DNA of 64,000 nucleotides from Pyxidicoccus caerfyrddinensis (GTDB lineage Bacteria; Myxococcota; Myxococcia; Myxococcales; Myxococcaceae): the NCBI RefSeq assembly GCF_010894405.1, contig NZ_JAAIYA010000012.1, forward strand, positions 321,444 through 385,443. The letters run 5' to 3'. The translations under genes were made by a program, and so were the position numbers. This document shows positions 8,500 to 18,136 of this stretch, piece after piece. The first letter of the stretch is position 1, and each line of letters begins with the position of its first letter. The notes under the pieces are model-generated. The model was not told the origin of the DNA and searched no databases. It was given only the letters and a program-made list of their open reading frames with translations.

Positions 8500-8790
8500 A
8501 TGGACGTCATCTCAGGAATCTTCACGGCCCTGTCGTGGCTCCTGCTGGGAATAGGGCTGTTCGTCGACGGCGCCTGCCTCGTGTTGCTGGTCCGCGCGCT
8601 GTCTGGGCAGCGCGCGGCGTCCGGAGTGCCTCTCGTTTCGCTTGTCTGCTATGGGCTCTGGTTCAACGTCCAGACGACGCCCATGGGGCCGCACCCATCG
8701 GGCTGGCTCCTGCTGGGGCTGTTTCTGTTCCACGTGGTGGTGCAGTTCGGACTGGCCTGGGCATTCGGCAGGACGAGAGGGAATTCGTGA
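8500..8790 (+). CDS. Small integral membrane protein, unknown function
   Basis: 96 residues, most of them in about three hydrophobic segments (GIFTALSWLLLGIGLFVDGA, VPLVSLVCYGLW, GWLLLGLFLFHVVVQFGLAWAF). It lies 33 bases after xerC and 100 bases before hslV, with a GAGGAG site eight bases before the ATG. No family is recognised. The site, the membrane pattern and the lack of a better frame make it likely to be real. Confidence 0.65.
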   Translation: MDVISGIFTALSWLLLGIGLFVDGACLVLLVRALSGQRAASGVPLVSLVCYGLWFNVQTTPMGPHPSGWLLLGLFLFHVVVQFGLAWAFGRTRGNS

Positions 8791-8852
8791 CGCTTAGCCC
8801 TGCCCGCCCGGGCCCGTGAACGGTACGCGAGCGGACAGCCAGCCACTGTTCC

Positions 8853-8881
8853 TTGGAAATGCGGCGCTCGGCTTGTTAGAC
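8853..8881 (+). promoter_or_regulatory. Candidate promoter of hslVU
   Basis: TTGGAA (8853-8858), 17 bases, TTAGAC (8876-8881), ending ten bases before the hslV ATG at 8892. This again suggests a very short leader. There is no sigma-32-like CTTGAA/CCCCAT pair here. Confidence 0.4.
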
Positions 8882-8891
8882 CCGTGGCCCT

Positions 8892-9419
8892 ATGTTCCAC
8901 GGCACCACCATCCTCTGCGTGCGGCGTGACGGGAAGGTCGCCATCGCCAGCGACGGCCAGGTCTCCTTCGACAAGACCGTGATGAAGAACACGGCGAAGA
9001 AGGTGCGGAAGCTCGGTGAGGGCCAGGTGCTCGCCGGTTTCGCCGGCAGCACCGCCGACGCCTTCACCCTCTTCGAGCGCTTCGAGGGCAAGCTCAAGGA
9101 GCACCAGAAGAACATGGCGCGCGCCTGCGTCGAGCTCGGCAAGGACTGGCGCACCGACCGCTTCCTCCGCCGCCTGGAAGCCCTCCTCATCGTCGCCGAC
9201 AAGGATAAGACCTTCATCCTCTCCGGCGCCGGTGACGTGATTGAACCCGACTACGGCATCGCCGCCGTGGGCAGCGGAGGCCCGTACGCGTTTGCCGCCG
9301 CGCGCGCCCTCATGGCCCACACCCAATTGCCCGCCCGCGAAGTGGCCCAGCAGTCCCTGTCCATCGCGGGCGAAATCGACATCTACACCAACTCGAACAT
9401 CACCATTGAAGAGCTCTAG
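8892..9419 (+). CDS. hslV: ATP-dependent protease subunit HslV (ClpQ)
   Basis: 175 residues. HslV is the proteasome-beta-like peptidase of the cytoplasmic HslVU protease and uses an N-terminal threonine exposed by self-processing. Here the propeptide is MFHG and Thr5 (GTTILCVRRDGK) would become residue 1. The conserved VAIASDGQVSF, GFAGSTADAFTLFERFE and AVGSGGPYAFAAARAL stretches are present. It is followed 12 bases later by hslU, so the two form one operon. Confidence 0.96.
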   Translation: MFHGTTILCVRRDGKVAIASDGQVSFDKTVMKNTAKKVRKLGEGQVLAGFAGSTADAFTLFERFEGKLKEHQKNMARACVELGKDWRTDRFLRRLEALLIVADKDKTFILSGAGDVIEPDYGIAAVGSGGPYAFAAARALMAHTQLPAREVAQQSLSIAGEIDIYTNSNITIEEL

Positions 9420-9431
9420 GAGTCACCGCCC

Positions 9432-10829
9432 GTGGCCGAACCGCGAAAGATGTCCGCCTTCACGCCTCGCGAGGTCGTCAGTGAGCTCGACCGGTACATC
9501 GTCGGGCAGAACGCCGCCAAGCGCGCCGTGGCCATCGCCCTGCGCAACCGCTGGCGCCGCCAGCAGGTCTCCGACGACCTGCGCGACGAAATCCACCCGA
9601 AGAACATCATCATGATTGGCCCCACCGGCGTGGGGAAGACGGAGATTGCCCGGCGCCTCGCGAAGCTCGCGCAGGCCCCCTTCGTCAAGGTGGAGGCCTC
9701 CAAGTTCACCGAGGTCGGCTACGTCGGCCGCGACGTCGAGTCCATGATTCGCGACCTCGTCGAAGCCGCCATCGGCCTCGTCCGCGAGGAGGAGACAGAG
9801 AAGGTCCGTCCCCGCGCGGAAGAGCTCGCCGAGGACCGCCTCATGGAGTTGCTCCACAACGGCGGCGCGCCGCGCCCGTCCCCGTCGCCGCCCTTCGGCT
9901 TCTCCCCGCCGCCGCAGCCCTCGCCCCAGCGCCTGGGCGACTCCGAGCGCGAGAAGCTCCGCGCCCAGCTGCGCGCCGGCACGCTCGATGACCAGTACGT
10001 CGAGGTGGAGACCGCCGACTCCGCGCCCACCTTCATGCGTGGCTTCTCCGGCCAGGGCATGGAGGAGATTGGCGTCAACCTCCAGGACCTCTTCAAGAAC
10101 ATGCCGGGCATGAACAAGACGCGCCGCCGTCGCGTGCGCGTGCCCGAGGCGCTTCAGCTGCTGCGCCAGGAAGAGGCCGCGAAGCTCGTGGACCCGGACC
10201 GCGTCCAGCGCGAGGCCGTCGTCCGCGCCGAGTCCAGCGGCATCGTCTTCATCGACGAAATCGACAAGATTGCCAGCCGCGAGGGCGGCAAGGGCGGCGG
10301 GGGCCCGGACGTGTCCCGCGAGGGCGTCCAGCGCGACATCCTCCCCATCGTCGAAGGCAGCACCGTCACCACCAAGTACGGCATGGTGAAGACGGACCAC
10401 ATGCTCTTCATCGCCGCGGGCGCCTTCCACGTCTCCAAGCCCAGCGACCTCATCCCCGAGCTGCAGGGGCGCTTCCCCATCCGCGTGGAGCTGGAGCCGC
10501 TGTCCGGCGAGGACCTCATCCGCATCTTGCGCGAGCCGAAGAACTCGCTCCTACGCCAGTACACCGCGCTGCTCGCCACCGAGGGCGTGCGCCTGTCCTT
10601 CACCGACGACGCCGTGACGGAGCTGGCGCGCATCGCCCAGCAGGCCAACGAGCGCACGCAGAACATTGGCGCGCGGCGGCTGCACACCGTGCTCGAGCGG
10701 TTGCTGGACGAGGTGTCCTTCTCCGCCACGGAGATGGGCCCCCGCGACTTCCAGGTGGATGGTGCCTATGTGCGCGAACGCCTGACCTCCATCGTCCAGG
10801 ACGAGGACCTGTCGCGCTACATCCTCTAG
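9432..10829 (+). CDS. hslU: ATP-dependent protease ATPase subunit HslU (ClpY)
   Basis: 465 residues from a GTG start 12 bases after hslV. HslU is the AAA+ ring that unfolds substrates and feeds them to HslV. Seen: family N terminus (FTPREVVSELDRYIVGQ), Walker A GPTGVGKTEIARRLAKL, the insertion (I) domain in the middle (roughly 110-240, Pro-rich here), Walker B GIVFIDEIDKIA, and sensor-region FAPKNSLL-like residues. The C terminus ends in DLSRYIL, matching the family's hydrophobic tail that docks into HslV. The I domain contains a long Pro-rich stretch (SPSPPFGFSPPPQPSP). Confidence 0.97.
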   Translation: MAEPRKMSAFTPREVVSELDRYIVGQNAAKRAVAIALRNRWRRQQVSDDLRDEIHPKNIIMIGPTGVGKTEIARRLAKLAQAPFVKVEASKFTEVGYVGRDVESMIRDLVEAAIGLVREEETEKVRPRAEELAEDRLMELLHNGGAPRPSPSPPFGFSPPPQPSPQRLGDSEREKLRAQLRAGTLDDQYVEVETADSAPTFMRGFSGQGMEEIGVNLQDLFKNMPGMNKTRRRRVRVPEALQLLRQEEAAKLVDPDRVQREAVVRAESSGIVFIDEIDKIASREGGKGGGGPDVSREGVQRDILPIVEGSTVTTKYGMVKTDHMLFIAAGAFHVSKPSDLIPELQGRFPIRVELEPLSGEDLIRILREPKNSLLRQYTALLATEGVRLSFTDDAVTELARIAQQANERTQNIGARRLHTVLERLLDEVSFSATEMGPRDFQVDGAYVRERLTSIVQDEDLSRYIL

Positions 10830-10845
10830 CGCGCTATATGCGCGC
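10829..10845. terminator. Short hairpin between hslU and argD
   Basis: GCGCGC (10829-10834), TATAT loop, GCGCGC (10840-10845), touching the hslU stop codon. There is no T-run, so it may be a weak terminator, an attenuator, or a chance GC palindrome; TATATG within it could instead be an argD -10 box. Confidence 0.3.
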
Positions 10846-10863
10846 TTCAGGCCCCGAAGAAGG

Positions 10864-12117
10864 ATGACCGCCTTGCCGCAACCCCCGCCGTCTCCCGCTG
10901 CCCCGTCCTCCGCCCCCACGCCTGCCAACGACGCCATCATCCAGAAGGCGAAGCGGCACCTGCTGCAGAACTACAAGCAGCAGCCCATCGTCCTGGTGCG
11001 AGGGCAGGGGACCCGGGTGTGGGACGCGGACGGACGCGAGTACCTGGACCTGCTCGGCGGCATCGCCACGTGTGCGCTCGGCCACTGCCACCCCGAGGTG
11101 ACGGCCGCGGCGAAGGCGCAGCTCGACTTGCTCTGGCACGTCTCCAACGTCTTCTACTCGCAGCCGCAGATTGACCTGGCCGCGCAGCTCACCGAGTGGT
11201 CCGGACTGCCGCGCGCCTTCTTCTGCAACTCGGGTGGCGAGGCCAACGAGGCGCTCCTCAAGCTGGCCCGCAAGGTGATGAAGGACCGCGGCACGCCCGA
11301 GCGCTTCGAGGTCATCTCCTTCGAGAAGAGCTTCCACGGCCGCACGCTCGCCACCGTCACCGCCACCGGCCAGCCGAAGTACCACGCGGGCTTCGAGCCA
11401 CTGCCCGCCGGCTTCACCCACGTGCCCTACGGCGACATCGAAGCCGTGCGCCGCGCCGTGGGCCCCGCCACCGCCGCCATCCTCGTGGAGCCCATCCAGG
11501 GCGAGGGCGGAGTGCGCGCCGCGCCTCCGGGCTTCCTCACCGCCCTGCGCGCCCTGTGCGATGAGCGCGGGCTGCTGCTCCTGGTGGACGAGGTGCAGAC
11601 GGGCATGGGCCGCACTGGCAAGCCCTTCGGCTTCATGCACGAGGGCATCCGCCCGGACGCCATCAGCCTCGCCAAGGCGCTGGGCAACGGCCTGCCCATC
11701 GGCGCCATGCTCTGCCGTGAGGAGCTCGGCGCCAGCCTCGTCCCGGGCACGCACGGCTCCACCTTCGGCGGCAACCTCGTCTCCGCCGCCGCCGCCAACG
11801 CGGTGCTGCGCATCCTCCGCCGTCCCGAGACGCTCCAGGACGTCACCGAGAAGGGCGCGCACTTCCTCGCCCGCGCTCGCGAGCTGCAGGGGCGTCTGCC
11901 CGCAGGCCGCATCCAGGCCGTGCGCGGCCAGGGCCTGCTGCTGGGCCTGGAGTTGGACCGCGACGTGGCCCCCGTCATCGCCAGCCTCCGCGAGGCAGGA
12001 CTCCTGGTGAATGCCGCCGGCGACCGCACGGTGCGCTTCGCGCCCCCCTTCATCGTCACCCGGCAAGAGTTGGACGAGGGCCTCGCCATCGTCGAGCGCG
12101 TGCTGGCCGCGCTCTGA
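10864..12117 (+). CDS. argD: Acetylornithine aminotransferase family enzyme
   Basis: 417 residues, a class-III PLP aminotransferase. ArgD transfers the amino group of glutamate to N-acetylglutamate semialdehyde in arginine synthesis. Seen: YLDLLGGIATCALGHCHPEV near the N terminus, the FFCNSGGEANEAL phosphate-binding region, LLLVDEVQTGMGRTGKPFGF, and the PLP lysine in ISLAKALGNGLPIGAM. The first 20 or so residues are Pro/Ala-rich and not conserved, so a later start is possible. No other arginine genes lie nearby. Family members also use succinylornithine or ornithine, so the substrate is inferred from overall likeness. Confidence 0.85.
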   Translation: MTALPQPPPSPAAPSSAPTPANDAIIQKAKRHLLQNYKQQPIVLVRGQGTRVWDADGREYLDLLGGIATCALGHCHPEVTAAAKAQLDLLWHVSNVFYSQPQIDLAAQLTEWSGLPRAFFCNSGGEANEALLKLARKVMKDRGTPERFEVISFEKSFHGRTLATVTATGQPKYHAGFEPLPAGFTHVPYGDIEAVRRAVGPATAAILVEPIQGEGGVRAAPPGFLTALRALCDERGLLLLVDEVQTGMGRTGKPFGFMHEGIRPDAISLAKALGNGLPIGAMLCREELGASLVPGTHGSTFGGNLVSAAAANAVLRILRRPETLQDVTEKGAHFLARARELQGRLPAGRIQAVRGQGLLLGLELDRDVAPVIASLREAGLLVNAAGDRTVRFAPPFIVTRQELDEGLAIVERVLAAL

Positions 12118-12161
12118 CGCGGTGCCAATCCCAGAAACCCGGAAAACCCAGCAACGGACGT

Positions 12162-12190
12162 TTGACGCCCCGCGTCCGGAACCCTAGTCT
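12162..12190 (+). promoter_or_regulatory. Promoter of the J-domain/Hsp70 operon
   Basis: TTGACG (12162-12167), 17 bases, TAGTCT (12185-12190). The -35 box is a near-perfect match and the spacing is ideal. It places the RNA start near 12197 and favours the GTG at 12225 over the longer frame that would begin inside the -35 box. Confidence 0.6.
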
Positions 12191-12224
12191 GGGCCTTCCC
12201 GCTGCCCTTTCGCGGACCGTCCTT

Positions 12225-13568
12225 GTGAGCGCGCCAAACACGATCGTCGGGCTGGGGGCCCGGACGGACCACATCGCCACCGTGCCCAATGTGGACCCGG
12301 CTCGCCTCCAGCTCACCGCGGAGGAGGGCACGGTGCTCTCGCTCGTGGGCCGCGTGGAGCGCATCGAACAGGTGCTGGCCCGCTCATCGCTCGGCGAGGC
12401 GAGGACGATTGCGGTGCTGCTGGCGCTGCGCGCCAAGGGCGCCATCGTCCCCGCCCGCGTGGTGCCCCGCGCCCAGCCCGCGCCCTCGGTGGACGCGGCG
12501 CTGCTCGAGGAGGTGGACCTCGAGCCGGAGCGGAAGAAGGAAATCATCGAGCTGGAGCGCGCGCTGGACTCGCTGGACCACTTCGCCGTGCTGGGCCTGA
12601 AGCCGGGCGCCTCTCCGGCGGACGTGAAGACGGCGTATTACAACGCCTCGCGCCGCTTCCATCCGGACCGCTACTTCGGGAAGAACCTGGGCAGCTTCCG
12701 CGCTCGCATGGAGCGCATCTTCCGGCGCCTCACCGACGCCCACAACGTCCTCACCCAACCGGACAAGCGCGAGGCGTACCTCCGGGCCAACCCCGCGCTG
12801 GGGCTCGCCGCCGCGGCCGCCACGCCGGCTCCCGCGGCCCCGCCGCCGCCCGAGCCGCCCCCACCGCTCACGCCCGTGCCGCCCCCGGTCCACGTCGCCT
12901 ACACCCCGCCGGCCCCGCCGCCGAGGCCCGCCGCGCCGCCGCCCCGGGCTCCGCCCACGCCCGCGCCGCCTCCGGTGAATGACGCGGAGTCCGAGGCCCG
13001 CCGCGCCGAGCGGCAGGCCCGCCTGGCCCGGCACCCGTACATGGCGCGGACGGGCAAGCTGTCCGAGCTGCTGGCCCGGGGGAAGGCCGCCGTCGCCAAG
13101 GGCGACTGGGAGCGGGCGTACCAGGACTTCCACCAGGTGCAGATGTTGGACCCGAAGAACCGCGAGGCCGCGACGCTGCTGGTGGAGGCCCGCCGCCGCC
13201 ACGACGCGCAGCGGGCCGCCGTCGAGCTGGCCCGCGGCAAGACGCTGGAGCAGGGCGGCGACGCCAACGGGGCCTACGCCGTCTACCGGCTCGCCAGCTC
13301 TCTGGACGAGCAGAGTGCCGAGGCCGCCTTCCGCGCCGCGCGCCTGGGGTACCAGCTTGGCCAGGAGGCGACGGAGGTGAAGTCGCTGGCGCAGCGCGCC
13401 GTGGACCAGCAACCGGAGCGCGTCGAGCACCATGTGCTGCTCGGAAAGGTGCTCATGGACGCCGGATCGAAGAAGCTCGCCAAGCGGGCCTTCGAGGAAG
13501 CCACGAAGCTGGATCCAGACAACGCCGAGGCGAAGGCGGCCCTCAAGAAGCTGCGCTGGACGTTCTAG
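12225..13568 (+). CDS. J-domain protein with C-terminal TPR repeats
   Basis: 447 residues from the GTG at 12225. A short N-terminal part is followed by a J domain (about 117-190) with the essential His146-Pro147-Asp148 (RRFHPDRYF), which stimulates Hsp70 ATPase. Next comes a very Pro-rich linker (about 205-255) and then a tetratricopeptide-repeat region to the end (GKAAVAKGDWERAYQDFHQV, ARGKTLEQGGDANGAYAVYR, KLAKRAFEEATKLDPDN). It lacks the Gly/Phe and zinc domains of DnaJ. The Hsp70 gene starts 17 bases after its stop, so it is very probably that Hsp70's dedicated cochaperone. Confidence 0.85.
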   Translation: MSAPNTIVGLGARTDHIATVPNVDPARLQLTAEEGTVLSLVGRVERIEQVLARSSLGEARTIAVLLALRAKGAIVPARVVPRAQPAPSVDAALLEEVDLEPERKKEIIELERALDSLDHFAVLGLKPGASPADVKTAYYNASRRFHPDRYFGKNLGSFRARMERIFRRLTDAHNVLTQPDKREAYLRANPALGLAAAAATPAPAAPPPPEPPPPLTPVPPPVHVAYTPPAPPPRPAAPPPRAPPTPAPPPVNDAESEARRAERQARLARHPYMARTGKLSELLARGKAAVAKGDWERAYQDFHQVQMLDPKNREAATLLVEARRRHDAQRAAVELARGKTLEQGGDANGAYAVYRLASSLDEQSAEAAFRAARLGYQLGQEATEVKSLAQRAVDQQPERVEHHVLLGKVLMDAGSKKLAKRAFEEATKLDPDNAEAKAALKKLRWTF

Positions 13569-13585
13569 GATGTGTACGGTTCCCC

Positions 13586-15427
<1,842 letters not shown>

Positions 15428-16309
15428 ATGAGTCCCCAGCGCGCGAATCAGCTCATCGAGGCGGGACTGTGGCTGCGTCTGAGCGGCGACATGCGGGGCG
15501 CGCAGCGCCTCTTCGAGCGCGCCCTGCAGCTGGACCCGGGCAACACGCGCGCGAAGGAGTACCTGGAGGCCGCGGTGGCGGCGCTGTCCGCGGGAAGCGT
15601 GACGCCCTTCTCACCGCCTCCGGCGGACGTGGTGCCGCTCCCGGCGCAGGTGCTGGGGCGGATGGCGCCGGCGACTCCCTCGCTGGATGGAGACTGGGGC
15701 GCGTGGGCGGAAGGGCAGGGCGGACCGCCGGAGGGCGCGAGTTGGAAGACGCCCGCGCCGGTGTATCTGCCGGAGGTGCCGGGCGGCAGCCGCGTGGACG
15801 CGATGGAGTTGCTGGCGAGGGAGGACGACTCCGACGAGCCGCAGGTGTTCGCGTTGCCCGACAACGACACGCAGGAGTACGGCGTCCCGCGAGGTGACAC
15901 GCAGGAGTACGGCGTGCCCCCGGCGGACGGCGAGCTGGAGCTGCTGCTGCGCGGGGCGGAGGACCTGCTGGAGCTGGATGACCACTCCGGCGCGGTGGAC
16001 CTGCTGTTCAAGGCGCAGGAGCTGGCGCCGGGAGACCCGCGCGTCGAGGCGCTGCGACAGCGCAGCGAGCGGATGCTGATGGCGATGCTGGAGTCCAAGC
16101 TCGGCGATTTGGGGCGAGTGCCCCGGGTGCGCCTGCAGCCGGACGACATCATCTGGCTGAACCTGGACCACCGCGCCGGCTTCGTGCTGGCGCAGATTGA
16201 CGGCGCGGTGTCCTACGAAGACTTGTTCGCCCTGTCCGGGATGACGCGGCTGGATACAGCGCGCATCCTCGCGCAGCTGTTGGACGAGGGCGTCATCACC
16301 GCGGGCTGA
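15428..16309 (+). CDS. TPR-domain protein of the Hsp70 operon
   Basis: 293 residues, beginning directly after the Hsp70 stop (TAG then ATG). A TPR-like N terminus (GLWLRLSGDMRGAQRLFERALQ) is followed by an acidic, Pro-rich linker with a 10-residue duplication (DTQEYGVP twice) and a second TPR-like segment. The compact C-terminal domain (about 225-293; DDIIWLNLDHRAGFVLAQID ... ILAQLLDEGVITAG) looks like a winged-helix fold. Its exact role is unknown. Position suggests it works with the Hsp70 and J-domain proteins, perhaps as a client-binding or docking factor. Confidence 0.75.
   Translation: MSPQRANQLIEAGLWLRLSGDMRGAQRLFERALQLDPGNTRAKEYLEAAVAALSAGSVTPFSPPPADVVPLPAQVLGRMAPATPSLDGDWGAWAEGQGGPPEGASWKTPAPVYLPEVPGGSRVDAMELLAREDDSDEPQVFALPDNDTQEYGVPRGDTQEYGVPPADGELELLLRGAEDLLELDDHSGAVDLLFKAQELAPGDPRVEALRQRSERMLMAMLESKLGDLGRVPRVRLQPDDIIWLNLDHRAGFVLAQIDGAVSYEDLFALSGMTRLDTARILAQLLDEGVITAG
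15866..15915 (+). repeat. 30-base tandem duplication inside the TPR gene
   Basis: GACACGCAGGAGTACGGCGT occurs at 15866-15885 and again at 15896-15915, a period of 30 bases. It encodes a duplicated DTQEYGVP element in the acidic linker and keeps the frame. Confidence 0.85.
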
Positions 16310-16312
16310 AGC

Positions 16313-16792
16313 TCAGCCCCGGACCACGCCGGTCCACGTCCCCGTCACCACGACCTTGCCGTGCTGGTTGCGCGACTCGGTGGTGACGACGACGAAGCCC
16401 ATGCGGGCCTTCTCGTAGATGTCCGCGATGCGGCCAGTGGACGTCATCACATCGCCAGGGCGCATGACGTCCAGGAACTCCAATTCCTGCTCGCCGTGGA
16501 CGACCCGCTGGATGTCGATGCCCATTTCCGGGTCCGACAGTGCCGCGCTGAAGGGGCGGATGGCGAACACCACGGCGAAGCTGGGGAACGCAATCACGTC
16601 CCCATACGGCCCGGCCTTCGCGGCCTGCGCGTCGTGGAGGAGCGGGCTGACGTGGGGGAGCGGCTCGCCCGGGGTGCCGGCGCCGGGCACCGCACCGCCA
16701 ATGGCGAGGGTGAACTCGCGCAGCTTCTCCGCGCCAATCGTGTAGACGAAGGGGCCGTACTCACGGCCGATGAAGCGCTTGTCGAGGGCCAT
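16313..16792 (-). CDS. MaoC-like dehydratase, N-terminal hot-dog subunit type
   Basis: 159 residues from an ATG five bases after the preceding gene's stop. It has the FAS1-type MaoC N-terminal hot-dog pattern: KRFIGREYGPFVYTIGAEKLREFTLAIGG, HVSPLL and FPSFAVVFAIRPFSAAL. It lacks the D-x4-H hydratase pair, which its neighbour has. Such proteins act as the non-catalytic half of heterodimeric (3R)-hydroxyacyl-thioester dehydratases, as HadA does with HadB in mycobacteria. The longer frame running to 17113 is only a shadow of the next gene. Confidence 0.8.
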   Translation of the reverse strand: MALDKRFIGREYGPFVYTIGAEKLREFTLAIGGAVPGAGTPGEPLPHVSPLLHDAQAAKAGPYGDVIAFPSFAVVFAIRPFSAALSDPEMGIDIQRVVHGEQELEFLDVMRPGDVMTSTGRIADIYEKARMGFVVVTTESRNQHGKVVVTGTWTGVVRG

Positions 16793-16796
16793 GGCG

Positions 16797-17192
16797 TTAC
16801 TCGAGGGAGGCTTCGACGACGGCGCCCTTGAGGACGTCCTCGCCGCGCTGGTTGGTGGCGCTGATTTCCGCCGTGAGCCGGCCGTCCTGGATGGCGGTGA
16901 CCTTGCCCTGGAAGGTGATGGTGTCCTCGGGCCGCACGGGCTTCGAGAAGCGCACCCGCACGCGGCGCACCCGGCCCGGGTCTCCCACGAACACGCCCAC
17001 GGCCTCGACGGCCCAGCCCAGCGTGCACAGCCCCTGGAGGATGTTGCCGCCGAGGCCCACGGCCTTGGCCGCCTCGGGGTCGATGTGGATGGGGTTGAAG
17101 TCCCCGGAAGCACCCGCGTAGTAGATCGGCCGGTACCGATCGCACTCGCGGACGTGCGTGAACGTGTCGCCTGTCTGGAAGGTGCGTGGCAT
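16797..17192 (-). CDS. MaoC-family (R)-specific enoyl hydratase/dehydratase
   Basis: About 131 residues. It carries the hydratase-2 motif YYAGASGDFNPIHIDPEAAKAVGLGG with the catalytic Asp and His, followed by ILQGLCTLGW. It should hydrate or dehydrate a 3-hydroxyacyl thioester. It is the first gene of a pair with the N-terminal-type subunit just downstream, so a heterodimer like HadB-HadA is likely. The ATG at 17192 (MPRTFQTGD) is preferred; an in-frame GTG lies at 17210. Confidence 0.85.
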   Translation of the reverse strand: MPRTFQTGDTFTHVRECDRYRPIYYAGASGDFNPIHIDPEAAKAVGLGGNILQGLCTLGWAVEAVGVFVGDPGRVRRVRVRFSKPVRPEDTITFQGKVTAIQDGRLTAEISATNQRGEDVLKGAVVEASLE

Positions 17193-17219
17193 CACCGACC
17201 TGTCTACCACGCCCGGGCC

Positions 17220-18134
17220 CTACTCCAGGAAGGTGAACCCGTAGCTGCCCTGTCCACCATCCGGCAGGTACATCACCAGGAACGCCGTGCCCCCCGCCGG
17301 CACCGTGAAGTCCACGATGGGATTCCGCCGGGTGAACAGCGGCTGCCTCAAGTCGCTGGCGAGGTACACCTCCACCACCGGCAGCACCCGGCTCGACCCG
17401 CTTTCGAACGTGAGGCGGTAGTGGCTCGTGGTGCTCGCGGAGAACTCGAACCAGTCCTCGTCACGCTGGTACTCGAGGCGCCCGTAGACGGTGTCGAACG
17501 CGTCGGGAGCGATTCGCGTGGCGAGGTCCGGGCCGTCCGAGTGGTCGTCCTCGCCCAGCTCCGTGAAGGTGAGCACGTAGTTCCCGGTGGCCGCGGAGAT
17601 GTCCACCGGCGAGTGGCTCACGCGCAGGAAGTAGGGCGCCGTGGTGGGCGTCTTGAAGGTCATCTCCGCGCGAGGCCGCCCGTCCACCGCGTCCAGCCAC
17701 ACGCCGCCCTGGTCGAACGCGTCCACGCGGGGCAGCAGGCTGCCGCCCTCGGGCACCACCGTCACCGAGTAGATGCGGCCCGCCCGCGCCTCGAAGCGGA
17801 AGAAGTCCAGGTCTCCAATGGGGTCGATGCTCCGCGGGTTGACGCGCCCGTCCGGCACCAGCGTCCGCGCGCGCGCCTGGCAGTCATCCGGCTCCGCCGC
17901 GTCCCCGGGGTGCTCCGCGCAGTTGGCCTCGCTCACCCGTTCACACGCGCCGCTCGGGCGGGCCACGTAGCCCGCGTCACACAGACACCGCGCTTCGTCT
18001 CCCTCCACCACGCACTGAGAGCGGTTCGGCTCACGGCAGGTGGACGGCGTGCAGAGGGGCTCGTCACCGCCCGATTCGACGACGCACCCGGTGGTGGCGA
18101 GGACCGCCGCGAGGAGGAGGACGCGCGTGCCCAT
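17220..18134 (-). CDS. Secreted lipoprotein with EGF-like cysteine region, function unknown
   Basis: 304 residues. It begins with a hydrophobic signal ending in ATTGC (MGTRVLLLAAVLATTGC), a likely lipidation site. A cysteine-rich segment follows (CTPSTCREPNRSQCV ... CLCDAGY), like an EGF-type module. The rest is beta-rich, with two repeats resembling bacterial pre-peptidase domains (IDPIGDLDFFRFEARAG and YQRDEDWFEFSAS). Its ATG lies two bases after the stop of the reductase-like gene, so they are cotranscribed. Such proteins are common in myxobacterial outer membranes; no ligand can be named. Confidence 0.75.
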   Translation of the reverse strand: MGTRVLLLAAVLATTGCVVESGGDEPLCTPSTCREPNRSQCVVEGDEARCLCDAGYVARPSGACERVSEANCAEHPGDAAEPDDCQARARTLVPDGRVNPRSIDPIGDLDFFRFEARAGRIYSVTVVPEGGSLLPRVDAFDQGGVWLDAVDGRPRAEMTFKTPTTAPYFLRVSHSPVDISAATGNYVLTFTELGEDDHSDGPDLATRIAPDAFDTVYGRLEYQRDEDWFEFSASTTSHYRLTFESGSSRVLPVVEVYLASDLRQPLFTRRNPIVDFTVPAGGTAFLVMYLPDGGQGSYGFTFLE

Positions 18135-18136
18135 GC

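Noticed and set aside
16793..17113. Upstream extension of the second MaoC gene
   Set aside because: It reads through the other MaoC gene in a different frame; the ATG at 16792 gives the right domain size.
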